Source: Adenophora triphylla var. japonica (lineage: Eukaryota > Streptophyta > Magnoliopsida > Asterales > Campanulaceae). From it: a stretch of DNA of 64,000 nt. The notes under the pieces are model-generated. The model saw only the letters and a list, made by a program, of their open reading frames with translations. It did not search any database and had not been told where the DNA came from. A program made the translations under genes and the position numbers. Shown in pieces: positions 45,705 to 56,789 of the stretch; the stretch's first letter is position 1; each line of letters opens with the position of its first letter. The stretch spans positions 42,891 to 106,890 of the forward strand of contig JAFEMH010006970.1 in NCBI GenBank assembly GCA_022495995.1, written 5' to 3'.

Positions 45705-46994
45705 ATGGAAGGTGATTGGGAACCAATGGCTCGTCATGGAAGGACCGATGACGAAAGAACGCGGTTGGTTCGGACCATTCGAACCAATATTCATCCATTG
45801 AATCCGGCGGAGTTCTACCCGGCTAGGGATAAACACAACTCCAAAGGAGGGATCGAGAGACAAGTAAGCTCCCTTCAAATTCCATTAATTTTAAGAATGT
45901 GCATTCTTTAAATGTTAGAAATTTGATTAGGAATGAGTTAGGGATTTTGGTGCCCGGATTGGGGCTTTTGACTTTGCTATGAACCTTTGTCGAAATTGAC
46001 TAGGATGTAGTTCAATTGACACTATGGGTAGATGACATAAAAATTTTGGTTGCAAAATTCCATGTCTAGATGCATTTTCCAAAATTAAAGTAGCTTTAAT
46101 TTGGGACGGAGTAAATTTTCAAAATGTTCGAAAGAATTTGAAAGTTCCGGTTTCGACGGAGTTTTCGGAGGGTTTTGAAAGTTCCGGATTCGACGGAGTT
46201 TTCAAAATGCTTTGAAAGTTCCGGATTCGACGGAGTTTTCGAAGTGCTTTGAAAGTTTCGGATTCGACGGAGTTTTCGAAGGGTTTTGAAAGTTCCGGAT
46301 TCGACGGAGTTTTCGAAGTGCTTTGAAAGTTTCGGATTCGACGGAGTTTTCGAAATGCTTTGAAAGTTCCGGATTCGACGGAGTTTTCGAAGGGTTTTGA
46401 AAGTTCCGGATTCGACGGAGTTTTCGAAATGCTTTGAAAGTTCCGGATTCGACGGAGTTTTCGAAAGGATGGAAATATATGTTAGGAAACGAATGAGAAC
46501 CTTATCTGCATTGCATCCTTTTGACATGCGTTCGTGCATTCTGTTGACGTTGCTTCTGTGCTTTCTGCTTGCCTTATGATGACTTTCCTGGTTCGCAGAT
46601 GTGTGGCCGTACGTACAACGAGGCTATGAGACTGGTGGACGGGTGGGCCGCCTACGCTAGGAGGCTCGTGGCGTTCATGAGGTGCAGTTCCCGGAGGAGC
46701 ATGGACGTTCGTGAGCCGAGGCCGCCTAGGCCGAGAGGTTCGCCTGCTCCCACGGCTGGTGGGGAGGACTTTGTATAGGGATTTGGCCAGTTCGCGGGCG
46801 GAACGGCTGGGTTTGGAGCTCCTCCCTCTTCGCACTCGGGGCACGAGAGGGGAGAGTCCTCGAGTTCGCATACGCCGAGGAGGCCTTTTGCATATTCCCG
46901 CCTGGAGGAATTCGAGGATTATCTGTTTGCGACGGATCCGGCAGCGGCGGAGCAGTGCATCGAGTGCTCGGATGACGAGCAGGACTCGGAGTAG
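45705..46994 (+). pseudogene. Antisense gene A' of the inner element, spliced, PMD core missing
   Basis: Exon 1 (45705-45863, 53 codons, MEGDWEPMARHGR to GGIERQ) ends at CAA|GTAAGC. Exon 2 (46599-46994) begins after GGTTCGCAG and continues in phase (MCGRTYNEAMRLVDGWAAYA). The C-terminus is Ser/Pro-rich and ends CSDDEQDSE, like the acidic end GDDDEDSE of gene A in the outer element; RLVAFMRCSSRRS also resembles KKLLRKMSCGSSRS there. The PMD core exon is absent, apparently deleted, and an in-frame TAG lies at 46776-46778. The 735-bp intron holds a 37-bp satellite. A truncated product is unlikely to be functional. Confidence 0.6.
46129..46465. repeat. 37-bp tandem repeat inside the antisense intron
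   Basis: Nine units of TTCGACGGAGTTTTCGAARG plus CTTTGAAAGTTCCGGA with exact 37-bp spacing (GACGGA at 46155, 46192, 46229, 46266, 46303, 46340, 46377, 46414 and 46451). Alternate units differ consistently (GGGT versus GTGC), so expansion partly went by 74-bp pairs. Confidence 0.92.
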
Positions 46995-47173
46995 TCCTTC
47001 TTTACATGCTTTCTCTTTTTTTTGGAACGTATGTATCGTCTGGAACGATTTGATTTGAACTATATCTGAAAAGGCGCCCGTGGGGCGGAACCTGCTCTTC
47101 GCGCATTTATTCTGTGATCACCTTTCATTATTTTCGGCAAATAAGGAAGTAGGTTAATCAAAAATAAATAATA

Positions 47174-47407
47174 CTACCTCCGTCCCAATCTAAATGTCCA
47201 AGTCAACAAAAAAAAAAGTTTGACTTAGACATAAATGCAAATCTAATCATCCTATTGAAATTTTAAAAATTGTTATTGATAAATAATTAATTTATTTATC
47301 AATAACAATTTTTAAAATTTCAATAGGATGATTAGATTTGCATTTATGTCTAGTCAAACTTTTTTTTTTTTTGGTCAATATGGACATTTAGATTGGGATG
47401 GAGGGAG
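47174..47407. mobile_element. Stowaway MITE with near-perfect hairpin
   Basis: 234 bp flanked by TA (47172-47173 and 47408-47409). Termini CTACCTCCGTCCCAATC and GATTGGGATGGAGGGAG are inverted repeats. From about 47218 both arms pair almost perfectly for about 70 bp around a short AT-rich centre near 47288, broken by a one-base gap. It lies between the two antisense genes, 40 bp upstream of nothing coding and about 370 bp before gene B'. The near-perfect arms indicate a recent insertion. Confidence 0.93.
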
Positions 47408-47634
47408 TATGAAACATGCATTAAAAATCGAACGGGTCAAAATTTAAGCCTATATGCACTGATAATTAATTAATTGCACTGTTGCACAAGCTCGGGGCGA
47501 AAGGGATATTGACATTGGTTGAATGAAACTAGGGGCAGTACGCAGATTCACAAGGCATGAATAGGGTGATGTTTGGAATTGCTTCCAATTTAGGAGCAGC
47601 TGGCTGCAGAGTTGACCAAGTCAACTGCAAGGGG

Positions 47635-47648
47635 AGTCCGGCCGGACT
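47635..47648 (+). promoter_or_regulatory. Palindrome upstream of antisense gene B' (inner element)
   Basis: Perfect AGTCCGGCCGGACT, 127 bp before the ATG at 47775. A TATA-like TTTTAAATTGCAG lies about 20 bp downstream. The same TTTTAAATTGCAG word also accompanies the palindrome at 45541, just upstream of it. Confidence 0.65.
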
Positions 47649-47774
47649 ATGAGTGAATTTCCAGAGTCTTTTAAATTGCAGTTTCAGCTTTGCAATTTGT
47701 TAAGAACTGCGCATTCACCTCTGATCAGTTAGCTGAATTCTCTCAAATTTCTAAGGCTTTCTTCATTTTCTGTC

Positions 47775-49323
47775 ATGGCTCCCTTTCCTAAGCTATCGTC
47801 TCGGATGCAAGAGCGATACCTGGAAAATTTTCAGTCGTGGGTACGGAACCACACGAGGCAGAACAAAGGGTTTTTCGAAGGCTGTTACGGAATGAAATAT
47901 GTTTGGGCTTTGAAGGAGCTCATGCCAGATTGGGATCTTTTGAGAGTCGCGTCTCGGTTCTGGGACGTACGGAGGAATGTGTACAGCTTCTCGTACAACG
48001 AAATCACTCCTACGTTCGAAGATTTCCGGGCCATTCTGGGAGGACCTGAGATGGAACAGCTAGTTCTTCTGTATGCTGGTGGCATGGCCACTGTTGAGAA
48101 GCTAGTGTCTTTGCTTGGTATCTCGGCTGGAGAAGCATACGGGATGCTGATACTGAATACTGATTATGTTGACATTTCGGGGCTGCCCGATAGATTTGCC
48201 GGAGCTGAGGGGAGCGTCTTCGCGTGGGACGCGTTTGCTCTTTGCGCGATCGCTACTCTGTTCACGTTCACGTCCCTGGGTGTGTGCCATCACAAAGGTA
48301 ATCGGACCCGGTGAGGCAGCCCGGCGGGGAGACATTGTGCCGTTGGTCTTGGGCGAGACATTCCTGGGCATAGGTCGGATGGCGACCGGTAGCCGATACA
48401 TGTGGGGAGGGAGTCCCGCTATGCTTACCATGTGGTTAAGGGAGAGACTGCAGATGATGCCTGAGGTGCCAATGTCTTGTGACGCTTGGTCCTTCTCTCG
48501 ACGTCCTCTGGTGATTGGGGGCGATCAGGCTGAGCTGGAGCTCTGGATGGCCAGACTCCGCACGCATCATTTGCGATAGTGGGTTCCCTACTGGAAGTTA
48601 CAGACTTGTCAGACCCCTCAGGAGGGTCTATTGGTTGTCAGAGTGCCGGGGCTATCTCAAACGTCCTTCTACATTCCATCATTGGTTCTGCGACAGTACG
48701 GGCTGGAGCAGGTGCCATTGACGGGTTTAGCTCATGCTGCTACCTTTGAGGTGGGATCTCTGCTGATGGAAGATCCTTCGACGCTATTGTTGCTCACACG
48801 GTGGTGGCAATACACGTCCTTTCCTGCCAGGGTTCTCTTTCACCGAGAGGGGGCACCGTTCGTCTACGCAGATCTGAACTGGTATGAAGAGTGTATAGGG
48901 GAGACACAGATGTCTATCTTGTGGAGACGGAGTGAGCTGTTGGGTGCTGGACACCTTGACAACTCGACCTTGAGGAGGACCGAAGCGAGAGCTAACCCTG
49001 GGAATCGTACTGGGAACGACATGGCTGACTATGAGGCCAATGCTGATCGGGAGGCCAATCAAAGCACGGTCATGATGGCTCGAAGCAAGGTAGCTCGAGA
49101 CAGAGCTAGGGAAAGGGCTGCATTGGATGCTACAGGCTTGACGGAGGCATCGGGAAGGGTCCCTGAGCTAGGTAGAAGGACTACCGGAATATTCCCTTTG
49201 AAGGTGAAGAACACTCGCCGGGGGAAAGGGAAGGGGAAGAAGGATGAAGGACCAAGTACGGAAACTAGGTTGACCTTGCTATCCAGAGTATTCACCCATT
49301 GTCATTGCAGACACATTAACTGA
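47775..49323 (+). pseudogene. Antisense gene B': mobile-domain-like protein, one frameshift and one amber
   Basis: Homologue of the intact gene at 33673-35046, with shared FWDVRRNVYSFSYNEITPTF, SLGVC, LVLGET, GGSPAMLTMWLRERLQ and VVRVPGLSQTSFYIPSLVLR. The frame shifts near 48285 (codons 1 to about 170 in the first frame, the rest in the second). TAG at 48577-48579 replaces the TGG found at the matching place in the outer copy. After that it runs open to 49323, with a basic GKGKGKK stretch near the end. It lies antisense to the element, tail-to-tail with the end of pol. Confidence 0.8.
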
Positions 49324-49717
49324 TTAATGTTTTATTGTAGTTTTGCTAGCGTGTAGCGAGTCAAGAGTTGACCGTGCTTGAACTCATCAAAGATTGTTTT
49401 AACCGTAATGAATTTGTAGGTTAAATGAAAAGAGTTTTTCGAAACACAAGCAATTGATGCTTATTGTATTTTTTTTTTTTTTAGATCGAACTAATGATGG
49501 CTACCTACGTTCCCTTTTAAAATTGGACTAAGGGGCTCAGGTCACCGTAGTTCGATACTTTTAGGTGAATTTGAGAAAAACGAAGAAAAAAGAAGTGCGA
49601 CTCTGTTTTTTACCTGGATCATTAGCGGGAATGTATCCAGTTGGGTATTACTCTTTTAGCACTTTAATTTTACTGAGGGGTAGTGTATGGGGAAGGAGAG
49701 TTGACTCGTGCTCTTCC
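49324..49717. other. Intergenic region between antisense gene B' and pol
   Basis: The two converge here. The sequence is AT-richer with a T-run near 49470. It could carry both 3' ends; no clear terminator signal was identified. Confidence 0.5.
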
Positions 49718-52700
49718 TCAAACGAAGTATCTGCGGAGCTTGCTTCCGTTCACGGGGTTAACGAAAGGGTTTCCATCCAAGTCTGCTAACTTCATGGCTC
49801 CTCCGGAGAAGATTCTTTGTACCACGAACGGTCCTATCCAGGTAGGCTCCCACTTTCCGAGGGGATTGGTCTGCGTAGGAGGCTTTTCCTTTAGCACCAA
49901 GTCGCCTTCTCTGATGTCTCAGATCTTGACTTTCTTGTCGAATGCTCGGGCCATTCTGCTCTGGTAGGCTCGAGTGTGTTCCATGGCTTTCAATCTGCGC
50001 TCGTCGAGTAGAGCAAGTTCGTCGTGACGGCTCTGTAGCCATTCGACTTCATTGATCCCGTTTTCCAAGAGGACTCGGAGGGATGGAATTTCCAATTCCA
50101 CAGGTAACATCGCTTCCATTCCGTACACATGTAACATCGCTTCCATTCCGTAGGTAAGCGAGAACGGAGTCTCCCCTGTGGCGGTTCTGACTGACGTTCT
50201 GTATCCCAGAGGGCTAGATGTAGCTTTTCGGGCCAGTCCCGACCTCTGGTGGTCATCTTCCTGATTATCATGGCGAGAGTCTTGTTGGCTGCCTCTACTG
50301 CACCATTGGTTTGTGGTCTGTAAGGAGAAGATTTGTGACGTGTGACTCTAAATTCGGTCAGAAGTTGGTCACAATCTCCTTCGAAGTGGGTCCAATTTTC
50401 GAATGATCTCGTTGGGCACTCCGTATCGGCACATGATGTTCTCTCGGATGAACTCGACCACCTTCTTAGAATTTAGTACCTTGTACGATCTGGCTTCTAC
50501 CCATTTGGTGAAGTAGTCGACTGCGACTAAAATGAACTCGTGACCATTGCTCCCTGGTGGAGTGATCTTGCCGATGACGTCGATTCCCCATGTGGCGAAG
50601 GGCCATGGTGTAGTCATGCAATAGAGTTCGTGAGGAGGGATGTGATTGAGATTGGAGAACCGTTGATATTTGTCGCAGCTTCGAACGAACTGGATGCAAT
50701 CTGCTTCCATCGATATCCAATAGTATCCCATACGGAGAATGATCTGTGTCAATGCTCGGGCGTTCATGTGCGGACCGCAGGTTCCGTTGTGAACTTCGTT
50801 CATTAGCTCGTTGGCTTTTTCTTTGTTTACACACCGCAGGAGTGGCCCTTGGTGGCGCTTCTTGTACAACATACCCCCCAGAATGACGAAATGGGATGCC
50901 AGGCATTTTAATGCCATCATGTTTTTGGCTTTGATCCCTTCTTTGTATTTTCCATCTTCATTTGTGAAGGAAGCTTCTCCGTTTTGGAGGTACTGGTAAA
51001 CTTGATTGTACCAGGGTTCGTCAATCGTTTCTTTTTTTATTTCGATCTCACAGCAATAGGCGGGTGTTTCCCGTCTGCCTATTCTGAGGGGTTTTACTGC
51101 TTTCCCATCGGGAATTTCAACAAGAGAGGCGAGGGTTGCCAGGGCATCTGCGAAGTGGTTCCTGTCTCTTGGCAAATAATGAAAAGAGATGTCCTTGAAC
51201 TGAGCAATGAGCTCCTCCATGTACGTGTGGTACTTCTGGAGGCCAGAATCTACCGTCTTCCATTTGTTGGACACTTGATTGATGATCAATGCTGAGTCTC
51301 CGTATACATCCAGTTCTGAGATGTTGCGCTCGAGGGCGGCTTCCAGACCTGCTGCATAGGCTTCGTATTCTGCGGCGTTGTTGGTTGCTTCAAAATTCAG
51401 CTTGATGGCTATGGGAGTATGCTCGTCCTTGGGATCGACAAGGAGCATTCCAATACCATTACCCTTCTTGTTGGCTGCCCCATCAAAGAAGAGTTGCCAG
51501 CAGTTTGCACTGTCGAGTGAAAAGATTCCGTCATCCGGAAATTGCGGATCAGGACCCTTAGGTTCACTGCTTGGGAAGTCTGCCAGCTGATCTGCCATGA
51601 CTCTGCCCTTTGTTGATTTTCTGACCATGTACTTGATGTCGAACTCAGCCAAGAAGAATGACCACTTGGCTAGTCGCATTGACAGGGATGGCTTGTCAAA
51701 GAGATATCTGACGAGGTCCATTTTGGAGACCAGAGCACCGAATGTGACCGCATGTAGTGTTTCAGTTTCCCGACTACCCATACCAAGGTGGTACAAGTTT
51801 CTCTAATGCTGAGTAGCTGAGTTCACTTCCTTGAAGCTTCCGGCTTACGAAGTAGATTGCATGCTCAACTTTGGAATCCTTCTGTTCTTGTGCCAGCATT
51901 GCTCCGATCGACGTGTCTCATCGTCGATACAGGAGTAGTGGCTTGTCTTCATGTGGCGGGCACAGACTGGGGGATTCACCAAGTAGGTCTTGATCTTCTC
52001 AAAAGCCGTTTGGCACTCTGAGTCCCATTTGATGTCGGCATTCTTCTTCACCGGTTTGAACATTGGCTCGGCAGAGAGATGTCAACCGGTTGATGAAGCG
52101 ACCGATATACCGAAGTCTTCCCATAAAACTTTTCACTTCGTCGAGTCTCGAGGCGGCTTCATGTCGATGATGGCCTTGATTTTCTTGGGATCGGCTTCGA
52201 TACCTCTTTCGTAACCATGTACCCCAAGCACCTTGCCGCACTTGACGCCGAAGGTGCACTTCGCAGGTTCAATCTCATGGGGTGTTTTCGAGTCTCGTTG
52301 AAGAACTTTCTCAGATCTGTCATGTGCCGCATGTCCGATCCTCTGAGTGGATGATCATGTCATCGACATATACTTCGATTTCCTTGTGAATCATGTCATG
52401 GAAGAGGGTCATGCAGCCCGCCGGTAAGTAGCCCCAGCGTTCTTCGTACCGAACGGCATGACCGTGTAGCAAGATGTCCCCCACGGAGTGGTGAAGGCAA
52501 TCTTGGCTTGATCCTCCTCGGACATTTTGATCTGGTTGTATCCAAATAACCCGTCCACGAAGGACTTTACTTCGAAATTTGTCGTGGTGTCGACCAAAGC
52601 ATGTCGATATTAGGCGAGAGGAAATCATCTTTAGGGCTGGCCTTGTTAAGATCCCTAAATCCACACAAGATCTCGACCTTTCCATTGGCCTTGGTGACCG

Positions 52701-53023
52701 TCACGATGTTGGAAAGCCAAGTCGGGTACTCAATCACTCGATGAAACCAACCTGAGCATTTTCTCAATTTCTTCTTTCACTTGCAAGGACCACTCGCTTG
52801 ATCTTGCGCAACTTCGTTTGATGTGCTTGGATTCGGGATCCGTGGGAATTCTATGCTCCACGATCGAGGGATCGAGTCCTCGGCATGTCCCGGTATGACC
52901 AGCGAACACGTCAACATACTCCCGGAGGAGGCTTATCAGGGCTTCTTTTTCTGTATCAGCGAAGAAACTGCCCACTTGTGTCTCTTTAGGCTCTTGCACT
53001 GACCCCATGTTCACTTTGGTCAT
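49718..53023 (-). pseudogene. Tat-like pol: RT, RNase H, archaeal-type RNase H, integrase
   Basis: RT pieces: SNIVTVTKANGKVEI and FRDLNKASPKDDF near 52700, FGYNQIKMSEEDQAKIAF near 52530 and the YVDDMIIHS box near 52355, in several frames. A 475-codon intact stretch (51796-50369) holds the tail of the first RNase H, a second RNase H of the Tat type (WQLFFDGAANKKGNGIGMLL, NNAAEYEAYAAGLEAAL) and integrase with an HHCC zinc finger (HNGTCGPH, then CIQFVRSCDKC-like CDK) and WGIDVIGKI. The integrase C-terminus ends near 49718 with WIGPFVVQRIFSGGA. There is no chromodomain. A short duplication repeats VYGMEAM near 50140-50100. Frameshifts in RT kill the frame. Confidence 0.9.
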
Positions 53024-53711
53024 AACCTCTTCGGCATCTTGGGCCCGGTTGTCCTCTTGTCAACTACACGCTCGAGAACTTCTCTAATGTATTGTTCGTT
53101 TAATGTGTCTCGCTTCTTTATCAATTGAGTTATTAACGTCTTTTAAGTTGTTTGTTAACTTATCGCTGTTAAAGTGGCAATGAGAGGATACTCCGAAAGG
53201 TCGACTTTTCATTAAGCAAGAACGGAAATACATGGTTGGCTACATTATCATAGTCTTCCGGCGTAAGGCCGTTGGACGACTCGTAGGACTGGACTTTTAC
53301 AAAGACCGACTCGAGGGTTTGAGACCGGGTTTAGGGAGATGTGGGTGCGGGCCCATTGTCTTCCGCCCGCCCGGCTTGCCCTTCGTCCGGTGAAAGTTAC
53401 CCAATTCTTCAGTGGCATTGCCGGATGCTTGATGAGGGTGCGGGATCGAGAGGCTTGGCTTCGCTGTCCCAATCATGGCGATCATGCTGTTTTCGGAGCC
53501 TGTGTCAATCAAAGTTCGGCACCTCCATGACTTCTTCAAAAGACTCTCGTAGAGCCGGTCCACCGAGAGCGTCTTCTATGAATTCTGGTTCCTTCTCCTT
53601 TGGAGTTACTGTCTCGAATGTGGCCTCTGCGGCTGATCCGAATAGTCTGCTTTCCCATGGAGAGTACCTCGAGCCGCTCCTCCAAGTCTCGGGATTCCCT
53701 TGAATGTGTAC

Positions 53712-54846
53712 TCATGCCGGATCGTGGTGGCAGCTGTCCAGTAGAGCTTTGATGTCGAGGAACGCTCCCCTAATCGGATTAGCCTTGAGTCCTCTAAAAC
53801 GCTTGAGGTCTCGTGCTAGCTTTTCCATCCTTTCGTAGTCTCCGGTGCTGACTATCCCTGCTTCTTTCTCATCTTCATCCGGGTTCCACCGTCGTGGTCC
53901 TCTCGGTTCTGCTGTCGATTCCGCCTTCTCAATCCCCTCGATTCTGCTGTTGGTTCCCTTGGTGAAGTAATGAGCGAGGTTGAAACCGTAAGGCCTGAGG
54001 TTGGGTGTGCCGTCTGAGGTTCCCCTTTGCGAGTCTGCTGCCTTGGTGCGGGCGAGCCTTTTTGTTTTCCTTGATGTCGCCCGGTGTTGGCACGTAGCCA
54101 AGCCCCCGGACCGTGGTGTGGTCCTTGACTTCGATGACTTGGTGTTGGCCTCCCGTAACCTTTTGCCGAGCCCCGTCCCGGGATGAAGTTCGTGAGTTTC
54201 ATCATCTTCATGGCGGGTGAGGGATCTTGTCGTGAGACAAAGTGGAAGGTCCACGTTGCATATTTGGATCTTGGAGGTCTCCGCAGTGAATCCAGTTAAT
54301 GCCATGTCGTCACTATGCTTGATTTCTAACACCGGAATGTCGTTGGTGCCGGTCCCCTCGGTGGTGACGCCGTCGCCATGGACCGTGGTTAGCTCATTGC
54401 CTTGCATGAACTTGATGCATTGATGAAAGGTGGATGCCACGCCATTGATTTGATGCAGCCAGGGACGTCCCAGGATGGCTGTGAAGGTGATTGGAATGTC
54501 CAATACTTGGAATTTGGTGGGGATCATCCGCTTGCCGAACCAAATATTAAGAGTAGCAACCCCGAGAATTGTACGGGAAGTAGAGTCATAGGCCTTGACA
54601 AAGGTGGACCGAAGGCTTCGGATCTCGTGGGCTTGATGTCAAGCAGTCCATCATCTTGGCGGGCAAGACATTCATTCCGTAACCTCCGTCTACCAACACG
54701 CGGAAGGCGACGCTCGTCCACTGGATCGTGATGTAGAGCGGCTCATTGTGATCAGCCCCAAATTTTGGAAGGTCCAAATCGTGAAGGTGATAATGTTGCC
54801 GTAGTGGATGTTGCCGATCATCCGAATGACTTCGTCCTGGGGTCAT
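53712..54846 (-). pseudogene. Protease domain, copy 1
   Basis: HNEPLYITIQW followed by RVLVDGGYGMNVLP near 54690 gives the aspartic protease active site (DGGYG in place of D[ST]G). After a frame change, FQVLDIPITFTAILGRPWLH (about 54510-54450) is the ILGRPW flap region. A proline-rich, low-complexity tail follows. This copy lies directly upstream of RT, the usual Tat position. Confidence 0.75.
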
Positions 54847-55180
54847 CCACGGGGACCATGGTACGGGCCAGGCTTTCCTCTAGCTTGAGCTTGTGAGGAT
54901 AAGAGGATGTGAGCAGGGACCAAAGGGAAATGTTCGCCTGGGTCTGCTTGAGCTGAGTGAGGATCGGGTCCTCTTTCACGGAACTTGCGTCTTCGGGCTG
55001 GCCGGGTTGCGGTTCTGGCTCCGCAGGCTTTTTAGTGGCCTTAGGTGGTAATGCATGGATTTGACCCGATCGGGTTAGCACGCTGACATCAGGTTTGGTT
55101 CCTTCTGAACAGGCCGCTCTGAGTTGAGCCATAGTTAGAGGAGGATTCCTCGTAGCATAGGGCCATATGTCTTCCCTCAA
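54818..55180 (-). pseudogene. Pre-protease domain (QLKQTQANISLWSLL-type)
   Basis: 120 codons ending before protease copy 1. ILTQLKQTQANISLWSLLTS followed by SYPHKLKL matches a short helical domain that precedes protease in many Tat/Ogre polyproteins (QLxKTPAxISLLxLLxNSExH). Its role is unknown. Confidence 0.6.
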
Positions 55181-55328
55181 CTCATTGATTGTAGACGTAT
55201 TCCCGGGAGCTTCGGCAGCCTTGACGGATTCTCGTCCTGTGATACCGGCTTCGGGTGCCTCCGCGGGAGGTAGTTTACGGATTGCCGCAGCTTGCTCGAA
55301 CGTTAGTGCACAATGCTGGTTGCCTGAA

Positions 55329-56789
55329 TCAACCGTGCGCGCCGACCCTCCGGGGGAGTTTGGAGAGTTCCTGGCTCAAGCGAAGAGTCTCCTTGATCTC
55401 TTCACGGTATATCGCGTTCCTTTCCTTCTTGCTGAGCATACTCATGGCATTCTGGAGTTGGGTTTGGCGATATTCATGGTTTGCTAATTTTCCTCCGCTC
55501 TTGGCCCAGATCAACTTTCTTGCAGCAGAGCCTGCATCGAGAGTTAATGCCTGCGTTTCTTCCCATGTGAGAATAGCCAGTGCTTCTTTGAACTGCGTGC
55601 GGCAGTCTAGGTAAACCTCCATCGGGGAGAGTTTTCCCTTCTTCTTTATCTGAGTGGCGGGTATGTCGGAAGGTGAGTACACGGCTTCCCGAACATCTGC
55701 CCATGTGACTGGTTGCTGTCCCAGTTGATCGTTTCTGTAAACAAATGCCGCAGTCTGTGGAATTTCCCTGAGTAGTTGCTCGAGATGAATTTCCATCTTC
55801 CTCTTGTTTTTGAATAGACCTTCCTCCTTGAGTTGGCCTTTAAGTTTGAGTGCGGAAATGATCCGTCCCCATCCTCCCAGGACCCTTGGGAGTCCGGTTT
55901 TGTTGACTTCATGACCGGCTTGGAAGAGAATGGTTTCATCATCTTCGTCATCGTCCTCACAGAGAACATGCTTTCCTCGGGGAGGTAAGCGCTGAGATTT
56001 GTTCTGCCGTGCCATTCCATCTCCTAGGTCATCGGGACCGTTGGCCACCCTCGGCTGGCAGAGGGGGTTGGATGAGAACAGACGGTAGTCGATGAAGTTG
56101 CCGTGAGCAAAACCCCTGAGGTCGAACTGGTCTAGAGTGGCCTCTAGCTTTCTGTCTGAAGCTGCTTGTGACACTTTAAGGGCTCGGTCCCTGTCGGTCT
56201 TTTGAGCTTGGTTTTCGTCCCAGAGACGGTTTTCTTGAGCGGCTAGTTCCATGAGGGCCTTCCTTGCGAGAGCTAAACAGTCCCCATAGGTACGCACCGT
56301 CTGGCTAGTGTCCAGAACCGTGATCACATCCAAATCTCCGAATGGCGGAAACACTTGGATGATGTTGACGAAGGAAGTCGGACTGGGACATTCCATGCGG
56401 CCTTCCTTGATCTCGGTTACCAAGAAATTTGCCCATATCTGCTTGATTGAACACACGGGAGTGTTGAATTCTGCAATGTTGACAGTCTCGTGATCTCGCT
56501 CGATCGCCAAGTCTATCAGAGCTAGTAGTCTGCTGGCGGGATGTCTGAATCCGTGACCGTGACGACTGGGAGCTGAATCAAACTGGAGCATGTTGATGCT
56601 GAGGTGGTCATTTTCCGCGTTGGAAGCTGACTCTGTCTTGAGGGGAAGACCTTTACAGATGTTTTCGGGGTGGCTGCCGGAAGCGTTCCCGAGGTTGATC
56701 TGACTTGTGACAGGGTGGGGAGCTTGGTCTCCCTCGCTGTTGCCCTTGGCCTTGACGGCGCTTGTGGCTTTAAGCTTGACTGACGGCAC
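55329..56789 (-). CDS. Unknown ORF X2 between two protease copies (486 codons)
   Basis: The longest intact frame in the inner element apart from the 475-codon pol piece is this one. N-terminal Ala/Ser-rich part, central acidic run (CEDDDEDDETILF near residue 260), then a Lys/Glu-rich helical C-terminus (ETLRLSQELSKLPRR). No zinc finger, protease or polymerase motif. It overlaps the end of X1 by about 20 bp in another frame. It is inside the gag-pol part of the element, yet I recognise no family; it may be an element-specific structural protein. Confidence 0.55.
   Translation of the reverse strand: MPSVKLKATSAVKAKGNSEGDQAPHPVTSQINLGNASGSHPENICKGLPLKTESASNAENDHLSINMLQFDSAPSRHGHGFRHPASRLLALIDLAIERDHETVNIAEFNTPVCSIKQIWANFLVTEIKEGRMECPSPTSFVNIIQVFPPFGDLDVITVLDTSQTVRTYGDCLALARKALMELAAQENRLWDENQAQKTDRDRALKVSQAASDRKLEATLDQFDLRGFAHGNFIDYRLFSSNPLCQPRVANGPDDLGDGMARQNKSQRLPPRGKHVLCEDDDEDDETILFQAGHEVNKTGLPRVLGGWGRIISALKLKGQLKEEGLFKNKRKMEIHLEQLLREIPQTAAFVYRNDQLGQQPVTWADVREAVYSPSDIPATQIKKKGKLSPMEVYLDCRTQFKEALAILTWEETQALTLDAGSAARKLIWAKSGGKLANHEYRQTQLQNAMSMLSKKERNAIYREEIKETLRLSQELSKLPRRVGAHG

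Noticed and set aside
45705..45911. Stand-alone 68-codon protein
   Set aside because: The last codons read through a good splice donor (CAA|GTAAGC). It is better explained as exon 1 of antisense gene A'.
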